Position numbers and translations under genes: made by a program
Assembly: GCF_030247195.1 (NCBI RefSeq)
Contig: NC_080672.1
Location: forward strand, 86,015,113-86,079,112
DNA: 64,000 nt
Direction: 5' to 3'
From: Topomyia yanbarensis
Lineage: Eukaryota > Arthropoda > Insecta > Diptera > Culicidae
In this document: positions 1 to 10,829 of the stretch, in pieces
How the letters are laid out: each line of letters opens with the position of its first letter
Numbering within the stretch: position 1 is the stretch's first letter
Notes under the pieces: generated by a model
Database searches by the model: none
What the model saw: only the letters and a program-made list of their open reading frames with translations
What the model was told of the DNA's origin: nothing

Positions 1-1755
1 ATACCCTCGTTTGCCGCCATTGCCCGTCCCCTATCGGATATGTTGAAAAAAGATAGTAAGTTCCGTTTCGAAGACGAAGCTATGTTCTCCTTCAATCGTA
101 TTAAGGAAATACTTGCAAGCTACCCTGTATTGCGTATATTCCGATCCGACGCAGAGACGGAAGTTCACACAGATGCGAGCAAGCATGCTCTGGCAGGTAT
201 TTTGATGCAACGCGCGGAAGACGATGGTAAGTTCCACCCTTGTTATTATTTTAGTCGTTTGACGAGCAGCGCCGAAAAGAACTACCATTCGTTTGAACAA
301 GAAGCTTTGGCTGTCGTGGAATCAATCAAAAAATTCAGATGCTATCTTTTGGGGCGCAAGTTCAAGGTCGTTACAGACTGCAGAGCTTTCAAGGATTCAT
401 TGACGAAGAAGAGGATGAATGCACGAGTTGCCCGTTGGATTGTCGACCTTTCCGAGTTCGATTTTGATGTTGAACACCGTCCTGGGGAAAAGATGCCTCA
501 CGTCGACGCAATGTCTCGAGTCAATGTATTAGTACTCTCGGCGTCTGTCAGTGCGCAAATAACCGAAGGTCAAAAGAAGGACGATAAAGCCAAAACAATT
601 GTAGCGGCATTAGAACGTGATGGCGAACATAATGGGTACAGTATCAGGAACGGCGTTTTATACCAAGGTGATGGGGAGAACAGGCGGCTGTTCGTGCCAC
701 AATCAATGGAGTCAGCGACCATACGAGCGGCTCATGAAAAAGGGCATTTCGGTGTGAAGAAGACAAAAGAGCGAATCGATGCAGGCTATTTCATACCTGG
801 TCTGGAAGAGAAAATTAAAAATTGCATCGCAACGTGTGTTCCTTGTATCGTAGGCGAAAAGAAACGTGGGAAATTGGAAGGTGAACTAAAGCCCATTCCA
901 AAGGGTGACGTACCGTTTGACACTCTACACGTCGATCATCTTGGTCCAATGCCGTCAACTAGAAAGGCGTACCATTATATCCTTACGGTGATTGATGCAT
1001 TTACAAAGTTTGTCTGGTTATTCTCGACGAAGTCCACAGGTGCCGAGGAAACATTGAAAAAGCTTCGAATTATCTTCGACACTTTCGGAAACCCGCGGCG
1101 GATTATCAGTGATCGGGGTGCAGCGTTTACTTCCAGGATTTTGACTAAGTTTTGTTTCGACGAAGGTATCGAGTTACACACGATTGTTACCGGAGTTCCC
1201 CGTGGTAATGGTCAGGTGGAACGTGTTCACCGCATTATCATTCCGATGCTGACGAAGTTATCAATTGATAAACCTGAAGGATGGTTCGTTCACGTCGCCA
1301 GTGTCCAGAAGTGTTTGAATAACAGTTGGCAGCGAGCGATTCAAATGACTCCATTCGAGCTATTGTTTGGTGTAAAGATGAGGACGAAGGACGATGAAGT
1401 TTTGTACGAGATACTACAGCGTGAACTACAGGACGACTTTCAACAGTCTCACCATGAGTCACGTGAGACCGCTCATCGAAATATTCAGCAAATTCAGGAA
1501 GAGAACAAAAAATATTATAATCTTCGAAGAAAGCCGGCGCAGACATACAAACTCGGTGATGTGGCTGTGCCGAAAACGCAATTCGGTGTTGGCCAGAAAG
1601 TGAAGCGGAAATACTTTGGACCCTATGAAATTGTTCGAGTTTGGCCGAATGATCGATATGAGGTGCGGAAGTTGGATACCGAATCGGAAGGACCAAACAG
1701 GACAACGACATCTGGTGATTTTATGAAGCCATGGTCACTTCCGGGTCGGAAGTGA
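1..1755 (+). CDS. Ty3/Gypsy retrotransposon pol, C-terminal part (RNase H + integrase)
   Basis: The frame is open from the first base and enters mid-reverse transcriptase (ARPLSDMLKK is the usual end of a Gypsy RT), so the protein starts upstream of the window. Counting from the Met at 40: RNase H runs about 40-160, with acidic residues D45 (HTDASKH), D113 (TDCRAF) and D156 (HVDAMSR). The integrase zinc finger follows, with H232/H236 and C266/C269. The catalytic core has D299 (HVDHLGP), D358 (SDRGAAF) and E394 (GQVERVH), so 35 residues separate the second D from E (DD35E). A GPY-type module is at 527-529. No stop or frameshift interrupts 585 codons, so this is the best preserved coding element here. 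It would cut and integrate element cDNA in the nucleus. Gypsy lineage was not resolved. Confidence 0.93.
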   Translation: MPSFAAIARPLSDMLKKDSKFRFEDEAMFSFNRIKEILASYPVLRIFRSDAETEVHTDASKHALAGILMQRAEDDGKFHPCYYFSRLTSSAEKNYHSFEQEALAVVESIKKFRCYLLGRKFKVVTDCRAFKDSLTKKRMNARVARWIVDLSEFDFDVEHRPGEKMPHVDAMSRVNVLVLSASVSAQITEGQKKDDKAKTIVAALERDGEHNGYSIRNGVLYQGDGENRRLFVPQSMESATIRAAHEKGHFGVKKTKERIDAGYFIPGLEEKIKNCIATCVPCIVGEKKRGKLEGELKPIPKGDVPFDTLHVDHLGPMPSTRKAYHYILTVIDAFTKFVWLFSTKSTGAEETLKKLRIIFDTFGNPRRIISDRGAAFTSRILTKFCFDEGIELHTIVTGVPRGNGQVERVHRIIIPMLTKLSIDKPEGWFVHVASVQKCLNNSWQRAIQMTPFELLFGVKMRTKDDEVLYEILQRELQDDFQQSHHESRETAHRNIQQIQEENKKYYNLRRKPAQTYKLGDVAVPKTQFGVGQKVKRKYFGPYEIVRVWPNDRYEVRKLDTESEGPNRTTTSGDFMKPWSLPGRK

Positions 1756-2349
1756 TATCAGGAGTGGCCGTGTGGGGCGATTGGTGCACCCCCCGGAGAA
1801 AGCGAATAAAAAATCAGTTTTCAAGTGACTACCTGATGATGCGCACGCATCTACGCGTTTCTGTATTATTAAAATTAAATAAAGTTAATTTCTGATATTC
1901 TCAACCACTCCTTATCCTCTTTTCTACATAAATACAACGTGTTATTTCTCCGGATAAATGAAACAGCCGGAGAATGAGTGAATGAGTTTATCACTGTATC
2001 CTTTTTTCGCTCGCTGCTTTCCTGTCGTTCTTCCAAAACACGAAAAAACAAGTCTATCATATTTCTTTGCCGCTTTTCTTTATAATTAAGTGTATTTTTT
2101 GAAGTTTTTATTGATTTCCACGAAATTTCTCCGGTGAAAAGGAAAAAGTCAAATAAATTTTATCCGGAAAATCATTCTCACGGTATTTGTGGAGACGGAG
2201 AATTTGGCGACTCATCTTATCTCGGAAAAGTTGGACATCGGATAAGCTTCTTCTCGCGTGAGTGAGAGAGAATTGCAATGCCTGCAAGAAGGATTGTGAC
2301 GGCTTGTAACGGTACAATACCACGAAAACTGGAGCCATGCAGTAGCCGG
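1756..2349 (+). other. Gypsy 3' untranslated region, possible 3' LTR; no gene
   Basis: No coding signal. The stretch just after the pol stop would hold the polypurine tract and 3' LTR. A purine-rich run lies at about 1795-1815, and AATAAA hexamers are at 1805-1810 and 1878-1883, compatible with an LTR polyadenylation region. I cannot place LTR ends because the 5' LTR is outside the window. Confidence 0.35.
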
Positions 2350-3327
2350 TGTGCAGCTTACTGGTTAAATGAGTAGCTCAGTACGCTACACGCTGCTTGT
2401 CATAGAGCCAGAAGGCGAGCTCAGAGAGCAAGATCGGTGAGTGAGAGAGCAGCGCAAGCGGCGTTTCGAGAAAATAGAGACGCTTACCAAGCCAGTTTGC
2501 CATAAGTAGATGTGCTGAGAAGTAGACGCCAATCCTTGGGGAACGCGTACTGAGTCGTCATGACGAAGATGAAGGCCCGCCGACACCAGCTGAAATATAC
2601 CCGGGTAAGCTAAAGATAATCATTGGGGATCTCTTCCGAAAGCACAATCCAACTACCTGGTCACCGACACCGTACCGCGAAGAAAAGAGAACAAATACAC
2701 CCGAGTGGCAAGCGACTAACGACGAGCTCAAAGAAGCGTCGATGCGACTAAAATCGATAAAAGCCCCCGGTCCGGATGGAATACCAAACGTGGCACTGAA
2801 AGCTGCGATCCCGGCATATCTGGACATGCTACTGCAGAAATATTTAGATGATGGAAATTTCCCCGAAATGTAGAAGGTACAGAAGCTGGTATTGCCTCCA
2901 AAGTCAGAGAAGTCACCGGGTCATCCAGCCTCGTATAGGCTAATGCCGCAGCGCTGCACAGAAGAATGAGCCAGATCCTGAAGAGCTACTTCCAGAGCAG
3001 AGCACTGCTGTACGAGTTGAACGAAGGACAGAAGTCAATGCGAGTCGCAGCGGGCGTTTCTCATGGCTCCATTCTCAGTTCAACTCTTTGGAACGGGATG
3101 TACGAAGGAACACTGTGGCTGCCCGAAAAAGTGAAAATCATGCGTTTTGCGGGCGACGTGTCACTAACGGTGATGAGTGAGACACTTGGAGAAGTGGAGG
3201 TGTCGGTAACGGAGACAATAGACGTGATCGAAAGCTCGATAAACGGGGTCAAGCTGCGAATAGCTCACCACAAGACGGGTGTGTTGTTGGTCAGCAAAGC
3301 GGTTCTTACAGCGGAAACGGCGTGATG
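2350..3327 (+). pseudogene. R1-like non-LTR retrotransposon ORF2 fragment (copy 1)
   Basis: Decayed reverse transcriptase with no endonuclease. The linker before the RT is readable from about 2360; RT block 1 contains the APGPDGIPNVALK motif near 2765-2805. A stop follows at about 2871 and then a deletion jumps to the second half of the RT (2966-3325), which carries GSILSSTLWN and the catalytic block. That block reads FAGD instead of the usual F/YADD, so the second metal-binding aspartate pair is broken. The copy is therefore inactive. Its 3' end runs into one unit of the tandem repeat seen after copy 2. Clade assignment (R1/I superfamily) is by motif memory. Confidence 0.8.
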
Positions 3328-3339
3328 AACATCGAGCAA

Positions 3340-3482
3340 TCACCCCCAGGGAACTCTCTGCAGGAATAAGCTAGATCCACCGCCGAAGACTAGTCGAGTA
3401 GACTGCAACAGAGTACCGAGCATGGGTTGTCGAAACGCCAGCGAACCGGACGCCAGGCTTCATCCGGAATCGCCAGACAAAC
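3340..3482 (+). repeat. Single unit of the R1-like 3' tandem repeat, between copies 1 and 2
   Basis: This stretch contains the landmarks of the larger array at 6340-7300: a 'gggaactctctgc' start, 'gctagatccaccgccg' and 'gcgaaccggacgcc...ggaatcgcc'. It lies directly between RT copy 1 and endonuclease copy 2, as expected if the two copies sit head to tail, with copy 2 truncated at its 5' end. Confidence 0.6.
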
Positions 3483-6326
3483 CACGGCACCCCACCGGTT
3501 GTTCCGACAAAAAAATAGCGAAATTTCGGAGCCTTACCGTATCCTGGCCAGCGATGGAAACTGGATAGCAGATAATGCAAAATCAGTGGCGATTTTGACG
3601 ACGGGAAGATATCCATTTCAGGAAGTGGTTTATCATGCAGATGAAGGCTTTGTATTCGCCAAAATCAATGAAGTCTTCTTCTGCAGCTGCTACGCACCTC
3701 CGCGGTGGACAACCGATCAATTCACAGAAATGATCGATAAGCTAACAGAAGAGCTTATCGATCGGAGATCAGTTATTATAGCCGGCGATTTCAACGCTTG
3801 GGCAGTAGAATGGGGCAGCCGCTTCGCCAACTCAAGGGAGAATAGTCTACTCGAGGCCTTTGCAAAGCTGGACGTAGATGGTGCAAACGATGGTACAACC
3901 AGCGCCTACCACCGCGAAGGTCGACATTCAGTTGTTGACGTTACCTTATGCAGTCCCGGGATGGTTGGAAGTTTTAATTGGAGAGTGTGCGAGGGGTACA
4001 CCCACAGCGACCACCAAGCAATCCGGTACACTCTCAGAAGCAATAAATAAACAGTCGGAAGCGCATGTGATCCAATCAAGCGAGCGGAGGTGGAAAACAA
4101 CGAACTTCGAAAAGAGAGTCTTCTTCGAAGCGTTGAGGTGTGAGTGCAATCACATTGAATTCAGTGCAGATGAAGTGACAGCGGCATTAGCAAGAGCATG
4201 CGATACATCCATGCCAAGAGAATGTAAACCAAGGTACAGTTGCCGCCCAGCCTTGTGGTGGTATTCGGCGATTGCCATCCTACGTGCATGCTGTCACAGA
4301 GCCCTGAGGAAGATGCAGAGAGCCCGACGCGTCGCTGAAAGAGCTGGTCTAAGACCAGCGTATAGGACGGTAAGAGCCGCATTTAACAAGGAAATCAAGC
4401 TCAGTAAGAAAGCCTGCCTAGAGGAGCTTTACCGCAACGCCAATTCAAAGCCGTGGGGCGACGCCTACAGAGTTGCCATTTCGAAGAGAAGATGGCAGTA
4501 CCATCGGATAGGTGCCCGGAGAGGCTGAGAGTCCAGTCTTTGAAGCGTTATTTGCACAGCATGAACCGACGGCCTGGTCGCCCACGCCATGCGGGACTCA
4601 GTATGACTACGAAGAAGAAGCTCGTGTAATCAACAAGGAGCTGATAGTGCTGGAAAAATCCTTAAGAACCAAAACGGCCCCGGGACCAGACGGTATCCCC
4701 AACGTGTCCTTGAAAACAGGAATCCTATCGAACCCGGATATGTTTAAGACGGCGTTGCATAAGTACATTGACGATGGTAACTTCGCCGACATCTGGAAGC
4801 GACAAAAACTGGTGCTATTGCCGAATCCATGTAAGCCCTCGGGGGATCCTTCAGCATCCAGGCCAATATGCCTGTTGGGTACAGTCGGCTACGTGCTTGA
4901 AAGAGTAATCCTTAACAGGCTTACAACATACCAATATGCAGTTCGGATTCCGGAAAGGTAGATCCACCGTGGATGTTATACGAACGGTCGTGGAAAATAT
5001 GGAGGATGCGCAGAAGCAAAAGAGTAGAGGAAACCGCTACTGTGGAGTGGTTACACTGGACGTAAAAAACGCCTTCAACAGCGCTAGTTGGGACGCAATC
5101 TCCTATTCGCTACACAGACTGAGAGTTCCCGACTACCTCTTTAGGATTCTGAGGAGCTACTTCCAAAACCGGTAACTGATCTACGAAACTGACGCCGGAA
5201 AAAGAAGTGTAACAGTAACAGCGGGCGTTCCACAGGGCTTCATACTCGGTCCAATTTTTTGGAATGCTATGTACGACGGAGTGTTGAAGCTGAGCCTTCC
5301 ACGGGCGTGAAGATTTTCGTTTTTGTGGATGACGTGGTGCTTCTAGTGATCGACGAATCACTATAGGAAGTAGGAGTACTTGCAACGGAGACGATAGATG
5401 TTGTGGATGACTGGATGCGCGAGAAGAAGGTGATGTTAGCTCACCACAAAACCGAGGAGGAGAATTTCAATCGGAGAGTATATCATCAACTCAAAGCGAA
5501 AAGTTAGACAACTGGGAGTGATGATAGACGACCGACTAAGCTTTAATAGCCACATCGACCAGGCATGCGGGAGGGCCGTAAAAGTGATCTCGGCACTATC
5601 TCGGATCATGCCAAACAATTCGGCGATCAGCAGCAGTAAAAAGCGACTACAGGCGATAGTGTCTCCGCATCGGTGCTCAGATATACAGGACCTGCTTGAG
5701 TGATGGCGCTGCAGACGAAGAGGAACACATCTCGGCTGAACAGCACATTCAGGCTGATGGCCATGCGGGTGTCTAGCGCGTATCGAACTATCTCCTCAGA
5801 GGCAGCCTACGTGATAGCTGGAACGATTCCCATAAACCTTCTACTTAAAGAAGATAGCGAGTATTATAGGGAACGAGGTACGAGATGAGTCCGTAAACGA
5901 GCCCGAGCTGACACCTTAAGCAAGTGGCAACATCACTGGGTTAACGCTGTAAACGGTAGATAGACACATCGACTAATTCCATGTCTGTCGGTGTGGGTGA
6001 ACAGACCACACGGTGAGATGAACTTCCACATGACGCAGTTCTTGTCTGGTCATAGCTGCTTCAAAAAGTATCTGAACAGGTTCGGCCACGCGAGTTCAGA
6101 GTTCTGTATCGCGTGCGGTGATGCAGAAAAATTGCCTGAGAACGTGGTCCTCAATTATCCGCGATTATAGCACGAACAAAACGAAATGAGAATCATTGTC
6201 AGTGAGGACGTTAACATGGCTAATATTGTTCAAAAAAAGTGCGCGGACAAAGAAAAATGCGACGCGGTGAACAGAACAGTCGTTCAGATCATGTCAACGT
6301 TGCAACGAAGCTGGCAAGAGGAGTAA
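3427..6326 (+). pseudogene. R1-like non-LTR retrotransposon ORF2 (copy 2), endonuclease + RT, decayed
   Basis: Domains appear in the usual order but in several frames. The apurinic-type endonuclease spans about 3540-4050 with GDFNAW, the SVVDVTLCS strand and the HSDHQA active-site histidine. The basic linker ends in PWGDAYRVAISK (to about 4500). RT starts near 4512 with the PGPDGIPN motif, continues 4936-5175 with LDVKNAFNSASW (first catalytic Asp present) and 5215-5290 with GVPQGFILGP, and the second catalytic block reads FVDD near 5325. The thumb (5518-5703) and a His/Cys-rich tail (6020-6130, FLSGHSCFKKYL then FCIAC) follow. At least five frame changes or stops are visible, so it is not functional. 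A functional copy would nick target DNA and prime reverse transcription there. Confidence 0.85.
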
Positions 6327-6339
6327 CGACCAGCAACGT

Positions 6340-7300
6340 AGCAGTACACGGCCTCGGGTCGTCGAGGCACTGATGAACCGGAAGCTACACTCCAACTAGA
6401 ATCGCTGGACCGACCATGTCACTTGACAAGTCAGTCTGAGCAAGAGAGATAAAGTAGACCACCGGACGCGACCGCAATAGGCTAGATCCACCGCCGGGGA
6501 CTAGACTGAGCGCACGCATCGTCGACGGTAGGTAGTCGGGGCACCTGAGAACCGAAAGTCATCCTCCCCCTAGAATCGCAGGACTGACCTCAGCACCTAA
6601 TCGACCAGCATCGAGATAACGGTTCCGAGAGATATTTCAGCGTCGGGAAATTCCTCTGTCGGAATAGGCTAGGTCCACCACCGGGCACTAGTTCGAGTAG
6701 ATCGGGAAGTAGCACCGGCAAACGGTCATCGGGGCGCCGGCGAACTGGAAGTCACCCTCCAGAATCGCAGGACCGACCTCGGCATCTGCCCGGGTAACAT
6801 TGGTGTCGGAAGATCTTCCACTGCCGGGGAACTCTTCGTCGTAGTAGGAAAGATCCACAGTCGGGGACTATTCCGAGTAGTTCGTAGCGAATCGGTTTGA
6901 ATCATCGGAACACCAGTAAACCGGACGCAATCCTCCACCCGGAATCGCTGGACTGACCTCGGCATCCTGCTGGACTGCATCGAAGCAAAAAAAACGCGTC
7001 CGTCAACGGTTGCGGGAGACATTCTTTCGTCAGGGAACTCTCTGCCGAGGTAGGCTAGCTTCACAGTCGGGGACTACGGCGAGTAGCACCGAACGCGACA
7101 AACCGCCAGTATAGGGTCGTCGGGGCACCAGTGAACCGAAAGCCACCCTCCAACCAGAATCTCTGGATCGACAACGGCATCCAACTGGTCAACGTAGAGA
7201 GGAGCGCATGTAGAATATCATGCCGTGCAAGACTGATATGGCGGTTATGAGACCAACAAACTTGCCGACCAGCTAGACCTGAAATCAAGCGAAGTGCATT
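6340..7300 (+). repeat. Tandem ~180-bp units, 3' UTR of R1-like copy 2
   Basis: A degenerate unit recurs about five times. The landmark 'gaaccg.aag...ctagaatcgc.ggac.gacc' starts near 6374, 6550, 6734, 6915 and 7134 (steps of about 176, 184, 181 and 219). Other shared parts are 'gtcgtcggggcacc' and 'gctagatccaccgccggggact'. It starts just after the ORF2 stop. The same unit appears inverted after copy 3 (12359-12775). Tandem units in a non-LTR 3' UTR fit template jumping during target-primed reverse transcription. Confidence 0.7.
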
Positions 7301-8591
7301 AGCACGCCTCCCCTCGAAGTAGTCATTTCAACTGAAATCCGGGGGATCAGGCAAATGTCGGACTCCTTGGAGGAGTTTAGAGGAGTAGGGTTCAGAGTTA
7401 TCTTCTCTGTTCAAAGTCCCTCACTCTGGCTGTAGTACTACGATATGAATGTAAATAATATCGAGCGGCCCCTCGAATAACTGGTCCGCTCAGCATGGGT
7501 AAAAGCTTCTGTAATTTCTCCCGAAATGCGAATGAGAGTGAGTGGTTGGTAGGAACTCCAACTGTCAGATGAGTGGTTGGGCACCCACCGGATCCAGCCG
7601 TGGTTGGAGCCGAGTTACTTTTGGCGGGTGGTCGCGACGCAGGCGTCGCCCCGCTTTGAGATAACCCTTTCTGCGACCTTTAACCGCAGAATAAGCTATA
7701 GTGGAGGGGAAACTATTTGTCTCTGGGTTTTGAAAGCCATTCGGCAGCACCCGGGATTTGGTGGTAGAGGATCGAGGTCTGGGGATATTCAAAAGAAGTT
7801 GAAGCCGTATACAAAAAAAGGCTTCGGGGAAACTTGCGTAATTTCGTGAACGATTGCGTAGTTCCGGTCACGAAGATATGACTCATGCTTTAAACTGAGG
7901 ACTCCAAAGATCTGATTTTTCACTTTGTTCTGGATCGTGGAAGAGGCAGGAGTGGTTTAGTTTTTTTCTCGCGCCTCGGTGTGGTTTTATAGGTAAAAGA
8001 TAAAAATCGTGAGATTCTCTATATCAGTTTTGCCAGTAATTAGTTTTCCCTTCCCAGTTCTAACTCGTACAAGTTAAGTGGCTTCCCGCATATCGAAGCA
8101 GTGGTTTAGAGTCGGTATTCCCGAATTAAGGTAAGGTGCAAATGGTGGCCAGTGCAGTGCGTGCCCTAATTCCAACTTGTCGTTGGATGCGTGTTTTTCG
8201 TGCAGGTTTGAAGCTGCAGCATCCCGTCACACCGATCATCATCCGTCATCAACCGCTTCTGACCCCGCCATCTAGCTACAAAGTTCCCGGTGAACCATCC
8301 GGAAGAGCGACGACCGTCAAATTCGCGCTAGCTAGGGAGCAGCGTCGTTGCCAGCATACGTCCAGTGGCTGGGCACCGACTATCGATCAACCCACGTGGG
8401 AAACATGTAATGCAGTGACCTCCATCAGGTCAGACTCTGCCAGCAAACGACCGGGCAAATCGTTTGTGGCAACCGGATCAGCTTCTCCAGCGGACTGGAT
8501 CTTCGAGCGACCCACGTAAAACCATGGTAGTGTGAGTACTCATTTCCTTTTTTTGACATGCGCATGATCAATTTTGTTTAAAACCGCAAAT
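7301..8591. other. No convincing gene
   Basis: Moderately GC-rich sequence downstream of the R1-like array. A 127-codon frame at 8136-8519 has no motif I recognise and no supporting splice signals, so I do not call it. The stretch 7850-8135 has the feel of untranslated retroelement sequence but nothing decisive. Confidence 0.4.
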
Positions 8592-8672
8592 GCCGGTTCA
8601 GTGAGCTAAGTGACAGTGTTTTCGTGACAAGCTCAAAAGGCCCGGGTTCGAAACCCGATTATCAGTTTTTTT
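8592..8672 (+). repeat. tRNA-like module 1 (possible SINE head)
   Basis: An A-box-like GCTAAGTGAC lies near 8604 and a strong B box GGGTTCGAAACCC at 8643-8655, forming a perfect T-arm stem-loop. The module is closed by a T7 run at 8666-8672, a Pol III terminator. The acceptor and anticodon stems do not pair convincingly, so this is tRNA-derived rather than a functional tRNA. Confidence 0.5.
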
Positions 8673-8860
8673 GTTCGGCGGTTTTATTTTTCCCACCTCG
8701 TGAAAATCCTAGGTCAGCGATGAAATCGCTGTATTACACGCAAACACGCCGACTGTATATTCACGCACCGTAAGTTGAGCCACTCATTTTCGGATGAACA
8801 CCACGTTAGGTAGTTAGATTTTTGATGTGCTTTGGGAAGGGAGAGAGACAGGATAGGCAG

Positions 8861-8952
8861 TGACCATGTTGGTTAGCGCGCTGCGAGGAAATTAGTTAGC
8901 AAGTTGGAAGGCCTGGGTTCGAGACCCGAAATGTGAAATAAATATTTTTTTT
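8861..8952 (+). repeat. tRNA-like module 2 (possible SINE head)
   Basis: A canonical-looking A box, TGGTTAGCGCGCTG (from 8869), is followed by B box GGGTTCGAGACCC (8915-8927) at tRNA-like spacing, then a T8 run at 8945-8952. Acceptor pairing is poor. Together with module 1, about 270 bp upstream on the same strand, this suggests a tRNA-derived SINE pair or a dimeric SINE. Confidence 0.5.
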
Positions 8953-9769
8953 GTAAGCGAATTATGAGTTGAAGTGATTAAACAGAGGTTTTTTTTTGCA
9001 GTAAACTTTTTTTTGGTATTTTCTGGTGTAGGCAGTTTCACGATTTTCGGTCGTTTCCGTTTTTAGCGAGCAGAGTTGACTCCTTTTTCATTCGACTCCC
9101 CCTTTCCTAAATCGGCCACGATTGGGGACCTTGTGTTTGAGTAGATCTTTGCCCGTGATGATAAAAGGCGTTAGAGCTAATCAATTATACCGGTCTGAGG
9201 CCTTCTTTGTATACTGTTGTTGATTTCTAGCGAATGTTTTCAGACTGGTAATCAAGGTACCTGAGTCCAGTTGGACCATTCTGGAGCCAGAACTCAGAAA
9301 CAAATGGTACCCGCCCGTAGGAGGGGTCTCAATAGCTGGGCAAACTGAACAAGGCGAATGGTCTCCTTCGGGAGTGGCGCTGAAGCCATCCGCTAAATAT
9401 TGATTTAGGCTCCGGCTCCAACTGTCTCAGTTTTAGGCTCCGGCTCCAACTGGCACACGATGGACGCTATCGGTAGTATGGTCTAACTACTGAACGTGTG
9501 CAGGGATTAGGTTGACAGTGTTCAGAGTGATTGCATAACCTTTCTATACGAGAAAGTCAAAAACTGTAAAAATGCTTTTGTATACATATCTTTAGCGTCA
9601 TTGGATAAAGGATAATTACAGTACATATATGGTTTGAAAACCCAATTCTTGGCTGATGATTTTCAAACTCGCTTCAAACGAGCCCTAACCTAATTTTATC
9701 CCGAAAAATAGAATCTATTACCTCCTGAAGGACTACAGGTGGAGAAACAAAAAAATTGTTAAGAATAAA
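8953..9769. other. No gene; short direct duplication at 9404-9424 / 9432-9452
   Basis: Intergenic. A 21-bp sequence beginning TTTAGGCTCCGGCTCC is repeated after a 28-bp step. At 9526-9555, minus strand, is a short piece of the dispersed TTTCTC..TATAGAAAGG repeat (read in reverse as ataacctttctatacgagaaag). Confidence 0.5.
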
Positions 9770-9770
9770 T

Positions 9771-9884
9771 TGTAAGTTCGGTGAGCCAAACAGTATTAAC
9801 ACAGATAACGGACTTCACGTTCGACAGAATAATAAGTTTGTAACACTTGTGCAATCATTTGAACAAATTCAGACACATTTTTAA
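9771..9884 (+). pseudogene. Degenerate Ty3/Gypsy integrase-core fragment
   Basis: A short frame reads KFGEPNSINTDNGLHV before a stop at about 9882. The TDNG motif and the preceding 'FGEP' turn match the second catalytic Asp region of Gypsy integrases, and the downstream text (near 9925-9950, 'PKSNGD') resembles the block ahead of the catalytic Glu. Too little remains to classify further. Confidence 0.4.
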
Positions 9885-9959
9885 ATCTCTATATGATTGA
9901 TTCATTTAACTTCACTCCCTAAATCAAATGGCGACCGTAGCGCGCCTGGTAGAGATATC

Positions 9960-10823
9960 CCAATTACCTTTGAACAGGCCTCGGATTTTTACATAACTTT
10001 GAAGCTTAAGATGGCCGTCTGTTCTCTGTGGTGATAACCTAGACGCTCTCAATTTGTATTATAAATAAATTAATGTCCCTCCAAGGAAATTCAAAGCCAG
10101 TAATTGAGACCGATACCCAATAATCACTTCCAATCTCGCTGACACATACGGGAAAAATTGAGGTAATAAACACACATAGGACGCTATTACATTCGAACCG
10201 CAATGAATATCCCACATTACCATGAATAACGAACAAAGATTCAAAGAAGCGTACACCGCCCAAACAGCTGTTAAACGTGGAGCAAATGACGCTTCACACC
10301 ACTTAAAGAGCGTCTGTTTCATCTGTATTATGTACACCACCATACCATCCTATCTCTGTTGCATTTACCCAGCGTCACCGATTCCACGGAAATGCAGATT
10401 TCGCTCGTCAGTGCCAATTTCGTAGCCGAAGGTGGGAGTGTGCAAGCGCCGAGATATTTTCGAACTTGACCTTCACCAATGTTGACAGCAATCTCTCACG
10501 CCGGTTGCACATGATGGGAGCTGTGTGCGCCGGTCCTGTTGTAGAAACGAACGAACGAACTCTCAGGCGGCTCTCGGCTTTGAGAAACGTGACACAGGCT
10601 GGAAATGGAAGGAAGCGGTGAAATCGAACGACATTTTATTGGATGGCGAATATTGCCCTGACTGATTGAAACTGATCTTTTCATCTAGCGACGAAAGGGC
10701 TTAAATAATATGATGATTGAAATCCGTATAATTCATATAGAATCTTTGAATTTGTGACATTTTTATCTAGGATCTCGTAATTTGAAGCTTCGAATAAATT
10801 GATTTAACATAAAGCGAAACAGT
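9960..10823. other. No gene; 3' flank of the carbonic-anhydrase-like gene
   Basis: No frame with recognisable motifs. It includes the region downstream of the convergent carbonic-anhydrase-like gene. Confidence 0.4.
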
Positions 10824-10829
10824 TTTATT
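10824..10829 (-). promoter_or_regulatory. Polyadenylation hexamer overlapping the stop codon
   Basis: On the minus strand AATAAA overlaps the TAA stop of the carbonic-anhydrase-like gene (stop at 10827-10825). If used, the 3' UTR would be only some tens of bases. Confidence 0.45.

Noticed and set aside
1238..1711. 157-codon minus-strand frame
   Set aside because: Antisense shadow of the Gypsy integrase; no motifs.
8592..8952. Functional tRNA genes
   Set aside because: A and B boxes are good, but acceptor and anticodon stems do not pair.
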